This document shows positions 1 through 11,615 of a stretch of 64,000 nt of DNA, in pieces; position 1 is the first letter of the stretch; every line of letters begins with the position of its first letter. Source of the stretch: Symsagittifera roscoffensis (lineage: Eukaryota > Xenacoelomorpha > Acoela > Convolutidae); the NCBI RefSeq assembly GCF_963678635.1, contig NC_087062.1:6934193-6998192 (forward strand). The letters run 5' to 3'. Both the position numbers and the translations under genes were made by a program. The notes under the pieces were generated by a model, which was not told the DNA's origin, did no database searches, and saw nothing but the letters and a program-made list of their open reading frames with translations.

Positions 1-3000
1 TAACAGGCCTGGAAGACGTATTGTGTCCGGAAGATGTATCGAGTCCAGAAGAAGTATCAAATCCAGAATAAATATCAGGTCCACCATAAGTATCAAGTCT
101 TGAAGTATCGAGTACAAAAGATGTTTTGAGTCTGAAAGAAGTGTCGAGTCCAGAAGAAATACCAGGTCCAGAAGAAGTATCGAGTCTAGGAGAAGTATCG
201 GGTCCAGAAAAAGTATCGGATCCAGAAGAATTATCGGTTCCAGTAGACGTATCAGGTCTGCAAGAAGTATCGAGCACAGAAGATACGTTGAGTCCAAAAG
301 TATCGAGTTGAGACGAAGTATCAAGTCCAAAAGAAGTATCGAATCCAGAAGTAGCGAGTCCAGAAGAAATATTGAGACCAGAAGAAGTATCAAGTCCAGA
401 AGAAGTATCAAATGAAGAAGAAGTGTCGAGTCCACGAAAATAATCGAGGCCAGAGAAGTATCGAGTCCAGAAGAAATATCGAGTCCAGAAGAAGTATCAA
501 GTCCAGAATAAATATCAGGTCCACCATAAGTATCAAGTCTAGAAGTATCGAGTACAGAATATGTTTTGAGTCTGAAAGAAGTTTTGAGTCCATAAGAAAT
601 GCCAGGTCCAGAAGACGTATCGGGTCTAGGAGAAGTATCGATTCCAGAAGAAGTATCAAGTCCAGAAGAAATATCGAGTCCAGAAGAAGTATTAAGTCCA
701 GAATAAATATCAGGTCCACCATAAGTATCAAGTCTAGAAGTATCGAGTACAGAAGATGTTTTGAGTCTGAAAGAATTATCGAGTCCAGAAGAAATACCAG
801 GTCCAGAAGAAGTATCGAGTCTAGGAGAAGTATCGGGTCCAGAAAAAGTGTCGGATCCAGAAGAAGTATCGGTTCCAGAAGACGTATCAGGTCTGCAAGA
901 AGTATCGAGCACAGAAGATACGTTGAGTCCAGAAGTATCGAGTCCAGACGGAGTATCAAGTCCAAAAGAAGTATCCAATCCAGAAGTAGCGAGTCCAGAA
1001 GAAATATTGAGACCAGAAGAAGTATCAAGTCCAGAAGAAGTAACAAATGAAGAAGAAGTATCGAGTCCACGAAAAAAATCGAGGCCAGAGAAGTATCGAG
1101 TCCAGAAGAAATATCGAATCCAGAAGAAGTATCAAGTCCAGAATAAAATCAGGTCCACCATAAGTATCAAGTCTAGAAGTATCGAGTACAGAATATGTTT
1201 TGAGTCTGAAAGAAGTATCGAGTCCGTAAGAAATACCGGGTCCAGAAGAATTATCGAGTCTAGGAGAAGTATCGATTCCAGAAGAAGTATCAAGTCCAGA
1301 AGAAATGTAAGGTCCAGAAAAAGTTTCGAAACCAGAAGAAGCATTGATTTCAGAAGTATCGAGTCCAGAAGAATCATCAGGAATAGAAGAAGTGTCAGGT
1401 CTAGAAGAAGTATCAGGTCCAGAAAATGTATTGGGTACAGGAAAAAATCGAGTCCAGAAAAATTTCGAATCCAGAAAAAGTATCGAGTCCAGAAGAAGTA
1501 TCGAGCCCAGAAGAAATATAAGAACCAGAAGAAGTATCGAGTCCAGAAGATGAATTGAGTCCAGAAGTATCGAGCCCAGAAGAAGTATCAGATCTAGAAT
1601 AAATATCAGGTCCACCATAAGTATCAAGTCTAGAAGTATTGAGTACAGAAGATGTTTTGAGTCTGAAAGAAGTTTCGAGTCCATAAGAAATACCAGGTCC
1701 AGAAGACGTATCGGGTCTAGGAGAAGTATCGATTCCAGAAGAAGTATCAAGTCCAGAAGAAATATCGAGTCCAGAAGAAGTATTAAGTCCAGAATAAATA
1801 TCAGGTCCACCATAAGTATCAAGTCTAGAAGTATCGAGTACAGAAGATGTTTTGAGTCTGAAAGAAGTTTCGAGTCCATAAGAAATACCAGGTCCAGAAG
1901 ACGTATCGGGTCTAGGAGAAGTATCGATTCCAGAAGAAGTATCAAGTCCAGAAGAAATATCGAGTCCAGAAGAAGTATCAAATCCAGAATAAATATCAGG
2001 TCCACCATAAGTATCAAGTCTAGAAGTATCGAGTACAGAAGATGTTTTGAGTCTGAAAGAAGTTTCGAGTCCATAAGAAATACCAGGTCCAGAAGACGTA
2101 TCGGGTCTAGGAGAAGTATCGATTCCAGAAGAAGTATCAAGTCCAGAAGAAATATCGAGTCCAGAAGAAGTATTAAGTCCAGAATAAATATCAGGTCCAC
2201 CATAAGTATCAAGTCTAGAAGTATCGAGTACAGAAGATGTTTTGAGTCTGAAAGAATTATCGAGTCCAGAAGAAATACCAGGTCCAGAAGAAGTATCGAG
2301 TCTAGGAGAAGTATCGGGTCCAGAAAAAGTGTCGGATCGAGAAGAAGTATCGGTTCCAGAAGACGTATCAGGTCTGCAAGAAGTATCGAGCACAGAAGAT
2401 ACGTTGAGTCCAGAAGTATCGAGTCCAGACGGAGTATCAAGTCCAAAAGAAGTATCGAATCCAGAAGTAGCGAGTCCAGAAGAAATATTGAGACCAGAAG
2501 AAGTATCAAGTCCAGAAGAAGTAACAAATGAAGAAGAAGTATCGAGTCCACGAAAATAATCGAGGCCAGAGAAGTATCGAGTCCAGAAGAAATATCGAAT
2601 CCAGAAGAAGTATCAAGTCCAGAATAAAAGCAGGTCCACCATAAGTATCAAGTCTAGAAGTATCGAGTACAGAATATGTTTTGAGTCTGAAAGAAGTATC
2701 GAGTCCGTAAGAAATACCGGGTCCAGAAGAATTATCGAGTCTAGGAGAAGTATCGATTCCAGAAGAAGTATCAAGTCCAGAAGAAATGTAAGGTCCAGAA
2801 GAAGTTTCGAAACCAGAAGAAGCATTGATTTCAGAAGTATCGAGTCCAGAAGAATCATCAGGAATAGAAGAAGTGTCAGGTCTAGAAGAAGTATCAGGTC
2901 CAGAAAATGTATTGGGTACAGGAAAAAATCGAGTCCAGAAAAATTTCGAATCCAGAAAAAGTATCGAGTCCAGAAGAAGTATCGAGCCCAGAAGAAATAT

Positions 3001-4850
3001 AAGGTCCAGAAGAAGTATCGAGTCCAGAAGATGAATTGAGTCCAGAAGTATCGAGCCCAGAAGAAGTATCAGATCTAGAAAAAGTGTCAGTTTTAGAGGA
3101 AGTAACAGGCCTAGAAGACGTATTGTGTCCGGAAGATGTATCGAGTCCAGAAGAAGTATCAAATCCAGAATAAATATCAGGTCCACCATAAGTATCAAGT
3201 CTAGAAGTATCGAGTACAGAAGATGTTTTGAGTCTGAAAGAAGTGTCGAGTCCAGAAGAAATACCAGGTCCAGAAGAAGTATCGAGTCTAGGAGAAGTAT
3301 CGGGTCCAGAAGATGTATTGGGTCCAGATGAGGTATTGGGTCCAGCAGAAATATCCGTCCAGAAAAATTATTGGGTCCAGAAGAAGAATTATCGGGTCCA
3401 GAAGAAGGATCGAGTCCACAAAAAATATCATGTTCAGAAAAAGTATCGAGTCCAATAGACGTTTTGGGTCCAGAAGAAGTATTGAGTCCTGAAAAATATC
3501 GAGTTGAGAAAAAAAAAATTCGGGCCCAGAAGAATCGTCGAGTCCAGAAGAAATATCAAGATCAGAAGAAGTATCAGGTCTAGAAGAAGTATCGAGTCCA
3601 GAAGATAAATTGAGTCCAGAAGTATCGAGCCCAGAAGAAGTATCAGATCTAGAAGAAGTGTCAGTTCTAGAGGAATTAATAGGTCTAGTGTTGTGTTCGG
3701 AAGATGTATCGAGTCGAGAAGAAGTATCAAGTCCAGAATAAATATCAGGTCCACCATAAGTATCAAGTCTAGAAGTATCGAGTACAGAAGATGTTTTGAG
3801 TCTGAAAGAAGTATCGAGTCCAGAAGAAATACCAGGTCCAGAAGAAGTATCAAGTCTAAGAGAAGTATCGGGTCCAGAAAAAGTATCGGATCCAGAAGTA
3901 TCGGTTCCAGAAGACGTATCAGGTCTGGAAGAAGTATCGAGAACAGATGATACGTTGAGTCCAGAACTATCGAGTCGAGACGAATTATCAAGTCCAAAAG
4001 AAGTATCGATTCCAGAAGTAGCGAGTCCAGAAGAAATATTGAGACCAGAAGAAGTATCAAGTCCAGAAGAAGTATCAAATGAAGAAGGAGTATCGAGTCC
4101 ACGAAAATAATCGAGGCCAGAGAAGTATCGAATCCATAAGAAGTATCGAGTCCAGAGTATCAAGTCCAGAATAAATATCAGGTCCACCATAAGTATCAAG
4201 TCCAGAAGTATCCAGTACAGAATATGTTTTGAGTCTGAAAGAAGTATCGAGTCCATAAAAAATACCAGGTCCAGAAGAAGTATCGAGTCTAGGAGAAGTA
4301 TCGATTCCAGAAGAAGTATCAAGTCCAGAAGAAATATCGAGTCCAGAAGAAGTATCAAGTCCAGAATAAAGATCATGTTCAGAAAAAGTATCGAGTCCAA
4401 TAGACGTTTTGGGTCCAAAAGGAGTATTGAGTCCAGAAAAATATCGAGTTCAGAAAAAATTCGAGCCCAGAAGAATCATCGAGTCCAGAAGAAGTATCAA
4501 GTTTACAAGAAATATCAGGTCCAGAAGAAGTATCGAGTCCAGAAGAGTTATTGAATCCGGAAATGTTAAGTCAACAGAAAACTTCAGGTCTAGAAGAAAT
4601 CTAGGGTCCATGAGATGTATCACTCAGGACCTGAAAACATATCTGGTCCAGAAGAAGTATCGAATCCAGAAGAAGTATCTGACCCAGAATAAAAATCGTG
4701 TCTAGAAGAAGTATTGTTTCCCGAAAAAGTATCGAGTCAAGTAGAAGTATCGAGTCTAAAAGGAGTATCGGGACCACAAGAAGTATCGAGTTCAGAAGAA
4801 GTATCGAGTCCAGAATAAGTATCGAATCCAGAAGAAATATCAGATCCAGA
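1..4850. repeat. 18-bp minisatellite array, copy 1 (enters from left edge)
   Basis: The array is built from variants of the 18-mer GAAGTATCGAGTCCAGAA, with occasional 15-bp units. Because 18 and 15 are multiples of three, reading frames stay open for long stretches on both strands and give artificial hexapeptide repeats such as EVSSPE, RSIESR and KYRVQK (plus) or LDSILL (minus). Higher-order structure is clear. A 195-bp block is repeated three times in tandem at about 1598-2182, and a larger unit of about 1,481 bp repeats, since sequence from 761 recurs from 2242. A conserved segment with AATAAATATC and ACCATAAG interrupts the plus frames with TAA stops. There is no splice structure or codon bias, so I read it as non-coding tandem repeat. 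Confidence 0.93.
1598..2182. repeat. Higher-order repeat: three 195-bp units
   Basis: Inside the minisatellite, the block beginning AATAAATATCAGGTCC starts at 1598, 1793 and 1988 and again at 2183. The spacing is exactly 195 bp each time. The three units are almost identical, so they amplified recently relative to the surrounding diverged 18-mers. Confidence 0.9.
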
Positions 4851-5561
4851 TCGGGGAACTTGAAAGAAAATTGTTTCAGCAAAGTAGAATTGACGAACAA
4901 CGAAAAGAGGTTTTGCCCGTATGACAACATCTAAGGCAGTGTGGAAATGAGGGCACGAGCGCGGGATTGTCCTGAGATGTTACAGACCACGCAACACCAA
5001 CTTCAAGCTAATGACCTTAGAAAAACTTCACATCTGGGAGGAGAGACGAGAATAAACACGCGCGATGAGTACAGGAGCAGGCAACTGACCCTTAATTTTT
5101 AGTTCCGAAAACGAAATTTCGGTTATAGGAATACCAATAAACTTCGAAGTAAAAAACTGACCTGTTTCGAAACTGGAAAATGAGACATCGAAAAATTGGA
5201 TTTAATTTTAATTTAATTTAAAATTAATTTAATTTAAATAAAGATAAAATTAAGAGAATGTCTCAGAAACTTAAGTCTGATGAGATAATCATGATGTAGT
5301 TTTGGCGCAAAGTTCTGATAGGTTGAAAATTTGTTATTTTGTATAGCCAATGTCTTAGGATATTTTTATGATCGTGGATCATTTTATAAGTTTTTAAATA
5401 CTTCTAAACCTGATGATGCACATATGAGCAAAAACGTTCGTAATTTACATTTCCAATTCCATCTATCTCGGAATGGTAGTTTTGTTATCAACCTTGTCGT
5501 TTTCCAGATTCTTTTCAGGTTAGCTTCTCATCCAATTTTATGTGGTAGTAGCTTTTTTATG

Positions 5562-5576
5562 TAGTAGTAGTAGTAG
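5562..5576 (+). repeat. Short (TAG)n microsatellite at LINE 3' end, copy 1
   Basis: Five TAG units, followed by degenerate TGG/TAA/TAG triplets, lie just beyond the last LINE codon on the minus strand, where they read (CTA)n. This suits a LINE 3' tail made of a short tandem repeat. The equivalent tract in the duplicate has 18 units. Confidence 0.8.
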
Positions 5577-5599
5577 TGGTAATAGTAGAAGGGTAGTTT

Positions 5600-8410
5600 T
5601 TAGGATTTCTCCATGGGTTTTGAACCCTCGATTATAAGTTTGTAATTTTTCCCGGTGGGGTTGCAGTTTCCACACCAGCAAAGAATTCTCGACATACACA
5701 AGTTGTTTTCTGCAAAACTTCTGTTGAAGAATTTCCAATACGTGTTTGTTATAGATATTTTCAGGCTGTGATAATCTTGATTTTCGAAGTCCACAATTTG
5801 ACTAAAGTAGTTGTATAGCGTTTTAGAACGTATATAATAATTTTCATTTGACTTTTTCAGTCTTGTTGCATAAACAGCAATCTCACCACGTGTTGCTTGT
5901 CTCGTTCGGGATTCGTTTTTATGAATAAATTTATTCAAATCAATGTCATGTTTGTTTTTTAGTAGTGAAACTAAGTACAATATGTCGTGTAATTCAAAGT
6001 ATATTGAGAGTGGAAGGAGCTTTAAAAATTTCAGTCTTTCAGTATAACTCATTTTGAAATTATTTGTAATCCAATAAGTCGCTCGTTTTTGTACTCTTTC
6101 TAGTTGTCTTAATTGTGCTTTGTTCGGATACCATGTTTGCGATGCATAGCTTATGATTGGTACATGGTATCCACAGTTTAAGTTTAATTTTGACTTTAAT
6201 GATGTTTTTTTTCGAGATATTCCATTTAATTTTGTAAAGAGCTCCCATTGTTTTCGATATGCGATTTTCAGCATCATTGACCACGAAAGGTTGTCACACA
6301 TTAAAATACCTAAATCTCTTTGGGTCTTTGCGGTATCAACTTTTGTTTCAGCGGCTTTTTATTTTCTTTGCACCATTTTTCAACATTTGTCGTGTCTTTT
6401 TGCAGATGAATTTCTTCAGTAGACAAGATCTTCATATCGTCACAATAGCCAAAACAATCCGAATTCTCAATGCATTTGGGAAAGTTGTTAATGAATATGA
6501 TAAAAAGTAGAGAGCCAAGAATTGAGCCTTGTGGTACACCGCTAGTTACGTCTTTCAAAGTTGATGAATTTTAATTGATTTTCACAATTTGCATTCTATC
6601 TGTTAGATAGTCTTGTATTATGTCTTGTATTTGAATGCCTAGACCTATGTAGCGTAGTTTAGCGATTAGGATACTATGATGAACTTTATCAAAGGCTTTA
6701 GAAAAATCTAGAATAAGGACTGATAGTGTTTGAACTTTTTTTTCATCGTAGAGTTCATATACTTTGCTCAAAAACTGTACCATTTGTAGTACTGCTGACC
6801 TTTTTTGCCGGAAGCCGTATTGTGCGTTTTCCAAGAAAGATTGAATTTTGGTGTATATATTATCAAAGATAATATAAAGATGCGGAGCATAAAAGGCTAA
6901 TTGGGCGGTAGCACTCAACTGACGCCTTGTTCTTTTCTTTAAAAATTGGGGCCAATCGACTTGTTTTCCAGTAGGTTGGGAAGAGCCGCTTGTTAATGAA
7001 TGTGCGGAAGAGAAGATCGAGTGACTTTTACAGAGTTTCAGAAAGATTTTTTAGGATTATATTACCTATACCATCAAAACTTGATGCTTTATTCGTTAAA
7101 AGATTTTTGAGAATGAATTCGATTTTGGTTTCTTCAATGTGTATTTGTGTACAGATTTCTTCTGAAGGAGAACAGTTTGTATTTCGTGCGAGAGGGTTCA
7201 GATTTGATTCCTTTTGATATACACTGATGAAGAATTCGTTAAAAAATGTAGCTTTTTGGGTGTCATCTCTAGTGGATTTTTCCTTGTAAAACATTTTTTG
7301 GGGATATTGCCTGGAACTATTTATTTTGTTTAAGTATTTTTGTAGGTCACTAAATCGTCTACTTCTTATTACTGTTTCTTCGTAAATTGCTTGATCTTCA
7401 GTCAATGCTATTTGAAGTTTTTTTTTCAGTTTTTTGTGTTTTAGGATAAGGTTTAAAGTAGGTTTGTTTAAAGTAATTTTGTTTTGCCAATCAATACACC
7501 GTTTTAAGGTTTGTACTCTTTTTAGCTTGTGAGACGTACTTGGTGTCACCCACGGGGGGAGAGTGATCTGTGTGATGTAACCTTGGGTACATTGTTCTTT
7601 ATTTTGTCCCATAACCATGCATACCACTGACGCAGGAGCTCATTTACAGGAGTGCAGCCAGTATTTAGACAGCCGCGTACTCATACTCGTCAGTATTTAG
7701 ACAAATACTGTATGAACCAATCAGAATCGAGAAAAGACATAAATAATCCTAAGAAAATAATAATTATTTATTATTTTCTTCTTTGTCTCGATTCTGATTG
7801 GTTGAAACAGTATTTGTCTAAATACTGACCAGTCTGAATACGCGGTTGTCTAAATACTGATATGTAACCTCATTTACATTACTGTAACAATACGGTATGA
7901 AAAATTTGTCTTTTTTTTCTTGATTCATTGTCGTCCAATCGGCTCTTTTAAACGCCAGACTTTCACCTTTGTTTATTTAACCGATACTGGCTTCCATGTT
8001 AATTTTTGCAGAGCAAGCATAATGATCTGAGCATGAAACTTTGTCAATGCTGTATGCGTTTGTTGCTGTTCTTATGTCTTTCTTCATTTCTTATTTTTAA
8101 TTGAACGTGATGACAAAGATTCGCAAGAATTACTTCAGCAGTGTCTTTTTTTGACTGTCGTTTGAAGGAATTGATATCATTGGGTAGAAATCTGACTGTT
8201 CATGCGGTTTGATATGTTAAGTCTGATCTTTTTTCGTTCCGCTGTTAGTAAACGAACAAATTCAGTAAAACGGGTTTTTGTACATTGGTTTTTTTATGAG
8301 TTTGATTGCAACTCGATTAGAAAAATAAGTTTAAAAACTGCGGACAGATGTAACAAATCCAGGAGTAGGAAGCACGTTGTTATTGAGAGAGTTAACACCA
8401 ATTCTTCGTA
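5600..8410 (-). pseudogene. Degraded non-LTR retrotransposon (CR1/jockey-like) ORF2, copy 1
   Basis: Minus-strand pieces in several frames add up to most of a LINE ORF2. The linker before the reverse transcriptase lies at about 7,030-7,627. RT blocks follow at 6,571-6,918 (LDFSKAFDKVHH) and 6,310-6,558 (SGVPQGSILG, then YCDD at the catalytic site in place of the usual YADD/FADD). The C-terminal part is at 5,600-6,301 and has the typical RQLERVQKRATYWI segment. Upstream, about 7,880-8,410, are weak endonuclease remnants (SCSDHYACS, then FKRADW). The reading frame is broken by an in-frame TAA near 6,571 and by frameshifts near 6,305 and between 6,918 and 7,028. A 220-bp fold-back element also interrupts it. 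The element is dead. The CR1/jockey-type assignment rests on the C-terminal motif and is less certain than the RT call. Confidence 0.85.
7649..7868. mobile_element. 220-bp fold-back element inserted in the LINE, with 10-bp target-site duplication (copy 1)
   Basis: The element is almost entirely an inverted repeat. Left-arm blocks CAGTATTTAGACAGCCGCG and AACCAATCAGAATCGAGA are answered on the right by TCTCGATTCTGATTGGTTG and CGCGGTTGTCTAAATACTG. The strong palindrome spans 7,659-7,859 around a short AT-rich centre. It is bracketed by the direct repeat CTCATTTACA at 7,639-7,648 and 7,869-7,878. On the LINE strand that repeat encodes Val-Asn-Glu on both sides, and one copy would rejoin the reading frame, which confirms insertion into the LINE. 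A 10-bp duplication suits Mutator-like (MULE) MITEs (inference from the family's usual 9-11 bp). Confidence 0.88.
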
Positions 8411-8599
8411 GCTTGAATTATGATAGGCTGTAATATTTTTGAAAACGTATTTCGAGATTCAAATTTGTTAATTGATGCTCTCAGAAAGAATAGACGAAGT
8501 GATGCACACAATAAGTCTGTGACAAGTATCCATGTGTAGAGAAAGACGCTGGTGTATGTTCAAGTGTTGCTATTGCTTTTCCTCTAAGGTATAAGAATA

Positions 8600-9108
8600 T
8601 TTTTGTTTGCAGTTTGAGTTTATGGTCGGCTTGGCCGCCGAAATCTTTTTTACTATTGTTTGCTATCCAAGAGCTCCTAAACTAGGGAAAATCGGTTTGC
8701 AGTGCCTTGGATATTTATCTCGGTTTTTCACAAAATCGCTGCCTCAGATTTCATTTGATTCTTTATTAGTCATTTTTTACAAATTCCAAAGGTCTAATCT
8801 TACGCTGAGTGTATTTGATCACTGAACAAGAAACTCATGTCGTCAGCAAATAGAAGCATCTAAGAAAAACGCAGTATAAACGCAGTAGAACATGCAGTAT
8901 AAATGTGGTCCGAGCATCGATCCTTGTGGTGGGACACCTATGGTTTTTCCAAAAAATTTCGATTTCAGAGTTTTCTGACCTCTAATAGTGTTTTCTATTG
9001 TTGATGTAGTCGCTCATTCTTTTGAGTCGATATTCCCTGCATCAAGATTGCTCATCTTAGGTTTGAGATCTCAGTAAGGTTTTTTTGAAAGCCAAGTCAG
9101 TATAATTA
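8600..9108 (-). pseudogene. Fragment of a second LINE reverse transcriptase, copy 1
   Basis: Read on the minus strand, the segment shows a damaged RT core. A block around 8,929-8,990 reads GKTIGVPPQGSMLGPHLY, and the catalytic box MLLFADDMS lies at 8,833-8,859. The order and spacing match RT motifs B and C, but frames are broken between them. It differs from the first LINE (FADD versus YCDD), so it is a separate insertion. It is 5'-truncated at the duplication boundary. Confidence 0.7.
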
Positions 9109-10836
9109 TCGAGTCGAGACAAAGTATCAAGTCCAAAAGAAGTATCGAATCCAGAAGTAGCGAGTCCAGAAAAAATATTGAGACCAGAAGAAGTATCAAG
9201 TCCAGAAGAAGTATCAAATGAAGAAGAAGTATCGAGTCCACGAAAATAATCGAGGCCAGAAGAAAAATCGAGTCCAGAAAAAGTATCAAGTCCAGAATAA
9301 ATATCAGGTCCACCATAAGTATCAAGTCTAGAAGTATCGAGTACAGAATATGTTTTGAGTCTGAAAGAAGTATCGAGTCCATAAGAAATACCAGGTCCAG
9401 AAGAAGTATCGAGTCTAGGAGAAGTATCGGGTCCAGAAAAAGTATCGGATCCAGAAGTATCGGTTTCAGAAGACGTAGCAGGTCTGGAAGAAGTATCGAG
9501 AACAGAAGATACGTTGAGTCCAGAACTATCGATTCGAGACGAATTATCAAGTCCAAAAGAAGTATCGAATCCAGAAGTAGCGAGTCCAGAAGAAATATTG
9601 AGACCAGAAGAAGTATCAAGTCCAGAAGAAGTATCAAATGAAGAAGAAGTATCGAGTCCACGAAACTAATCGAGACCAGAGAAGTATCGAGTCCATAAGA
9701 ATTATCGCGTCCAGAAGAAATGTAAGGTCCAGAAGAAGTTTCAAAACCAGAAGAAGCATTGATTTCAGTTGTATGGAATCCAGAAGAATCATCAGGAATA
9801 GAAGAAGAGTCAGTTCTAGTAGAAGTATTAGGTCCAGAAAATGTATTGGGTACAGGGGAAAAATCGAGTCCAGAAAAATTTCGAATCCAGAAGAAGTATC
9901 GAGTCCAGAAGAAGTATCGAGCCCAGAAGAAATATCAGGTCCAGAAGAAGTATCGAGTCCAGAAGATGAATTGAGTCCAGAAGTATCGAGCCCAGAAGAA
10001 GTATCAGATCTAGAAGAAGTGTCAGTTCTAGAGGAAGTAACAGGCCTAGAAGACGTATTGTGTCCGGAAGATGTGTCGAGTCCAGAAGAAGTATCAAATC
10101 CAGAATAAATATCAGGTCCACCATAAGTATCAAGTCTAGAAGTATCGAGTACAGAAGATGTTTTGAGTCTGAAAGAAGTGTCGAGTCCAGAAGAAATACC
10201 AGGTCCAGAAGAAATATCGAGTCTAGGAGAAGAATTGGGTCCAGAAGATGTATTGGGTCCAGATGAGGTATTGAGTCCAGCGGAAGTATCCGTCCAGAAA
10301 ATGTATTGGGTCCAGAAGAAGAATTATTGGGTCCAGAAGAAGGATCGAGTCCACAAGAAATATCATGTTCAGAAAAAGTATCGAGTCCAATAGACGTTTT
10401 GGGTCCAGAAGGAGTATTGAGTCCAGAAAAATATCGAATTCAGAAAAAATTCGAGCCCAGAAGAATCATCGAGTCCAGAAGACGTATCAAGTTCAGAAGA
10501 AATATCAGGTCCAGAAGAAGTATCGAGTCCAGAAGAGTTATTGATTCCGGAAATGTTAAGTCTACAGAAAACGTCAGGTCTAGAAGAATTATAGGGTCCA
10601 TGAGATGTATCACTCAGGACCTGAAAAAATATCTGAGCAGAAGAAGTATCGAATCCAGAAGAAGTATCTGAACCAGATTAAAAATCGAGTCTAGAAGAAG
10701 TATTGTTTCCCGAAAAAGTATCGAGTCAAGAAGAAGTATCGAGTCTAAAAGGAGTATCGGGTCCACAAGAATAATCGAGTCCAGAAGAAGTATCGAGTCC
10801 AGAATAAGTATCGAATTCAGAAGAAATATCGGATCC
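9108..10836. repeat. 18-bp minisatellite array, copy 2
   Basis: Same 18-mer family and the same variant blocks as the array at 1-4,850 (for example 3,125-3,480 corresponds to about 10,060-10,410), but shorter by at least 3 kb. It starts abruptly after AGTCAGTATAA at about 9,108 and ends at the same non-repeat sequence (GATCGGGGAACTTGAAAG) as copy 1. Confidence 0.93.
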
Positions 10837-11549
10837 AGATCGGGGAACTTGAAAGAAAATTGTTTCAGCAAAGTAGAATTGACGAATAACGAAAAGAGGA
10901 CTTGTCCGTATGACAACGTCTAAGGCAGTGTGGAAATGGTAGCTCGAGCGCGGGATTGTCCTGAGATGTTACAGACCACGCAACACCAACTTCAAGCTAA
11001 TGACCTTAGAAAAACTTCACATCTGGGAGGAGAGACGAGAATAAACACGCGCGATGAGTACAAGAGCAGGCAACTGACCCTTAATTTTTAGTTCCGAAAA
11101 CGAATTTTCGGTTATAGGAATACCAATAAACTTCGAAGTAAAAAACTGACCTGTTTCGAAACTGGAAAATGAGACATCGAAAAATTGGATTTAATTTTAA
11201 TTTAATTTAAAATTAATTTAATTTAAATAAAGATAAAATTAAGAGAATGTCTCAGAAACTTAAGTCTGATGAGATAATCATGATGTAGTTTTGGCGCAAA
11301 GTTCTGATAGGTTGAAAATTTGTTATTTTGTATAGCCAATGTCTTAGGATATTTTTATGATCGTGGATCATTTTATAAGTTTTTAAATACTTCTAAACCT
11401 GATGATGCACATATGAGCGAAAACGTTCGTAATTTACATTTCAAATTCCCTCTATCTCGGAATGGTAGTTTTGTTATCAACCTTGTCATTTTCCAGATTT
11501 TTTTCAGGTTAGCTTCTCATCCAATTTTGTGTAGTAGTAGCTTTTTTAT

Positions 11550-11550
<1 letters not shown>

Positions 11551-11604
<54 letters not shown>
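11551..11604 (+). repeat. (TAG)18 microsatellite at LINE 3' end, copy 2
   Basis: A 54-bp uninterrupted TAG tract, against only five units at the equivalent place in copy 1. It therefore expanded or contracted after the duplication. Confidence 0.95.
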
Positions 11605-11615
11605 ATGGGTAGTTT

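Larger units (their letters stand above)
4850..9108. repeat. Segmental tandem duplication, copy 1 (non-minisatellite part)
   Basis: This stretch of about 4.26 kb is repeated nearly base for base at about 10,836-15,130, an offset of roughly 5,986-6,022. It starts at the end of the minisatellite (GATCGGGGAACTTGAAAG) and ends with AGTCAGTATAA. There copy 1 re-enters minisatellite DNA, while copy 2 runs into unrelated sequence. It carries a degraded LINE, a nested fold-back element and a second LINE fragment, all with the same lesions in both copies. The duplication therefore happened after those elements had inserted and decayed. 4,930-5,540 shows no gene. Confidence 0.92.

Noticed and set aside
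408-2551. Long minisatellite ORFs as real proteins (LDSILL-, EVSSPE- and SGLDTS-type repeats)
   Set aside because: Open in several overlapping frames on both strands because the repeat length is divisible by three. No splice, start or codon-use evidence.
5331-5564. 77-codon ORF present in both duplicated units (also 11,320-11,553)
   Set aside because: Conserved only because the block was recently duplicated. No signature, and it abuts the TAG microsatellite.
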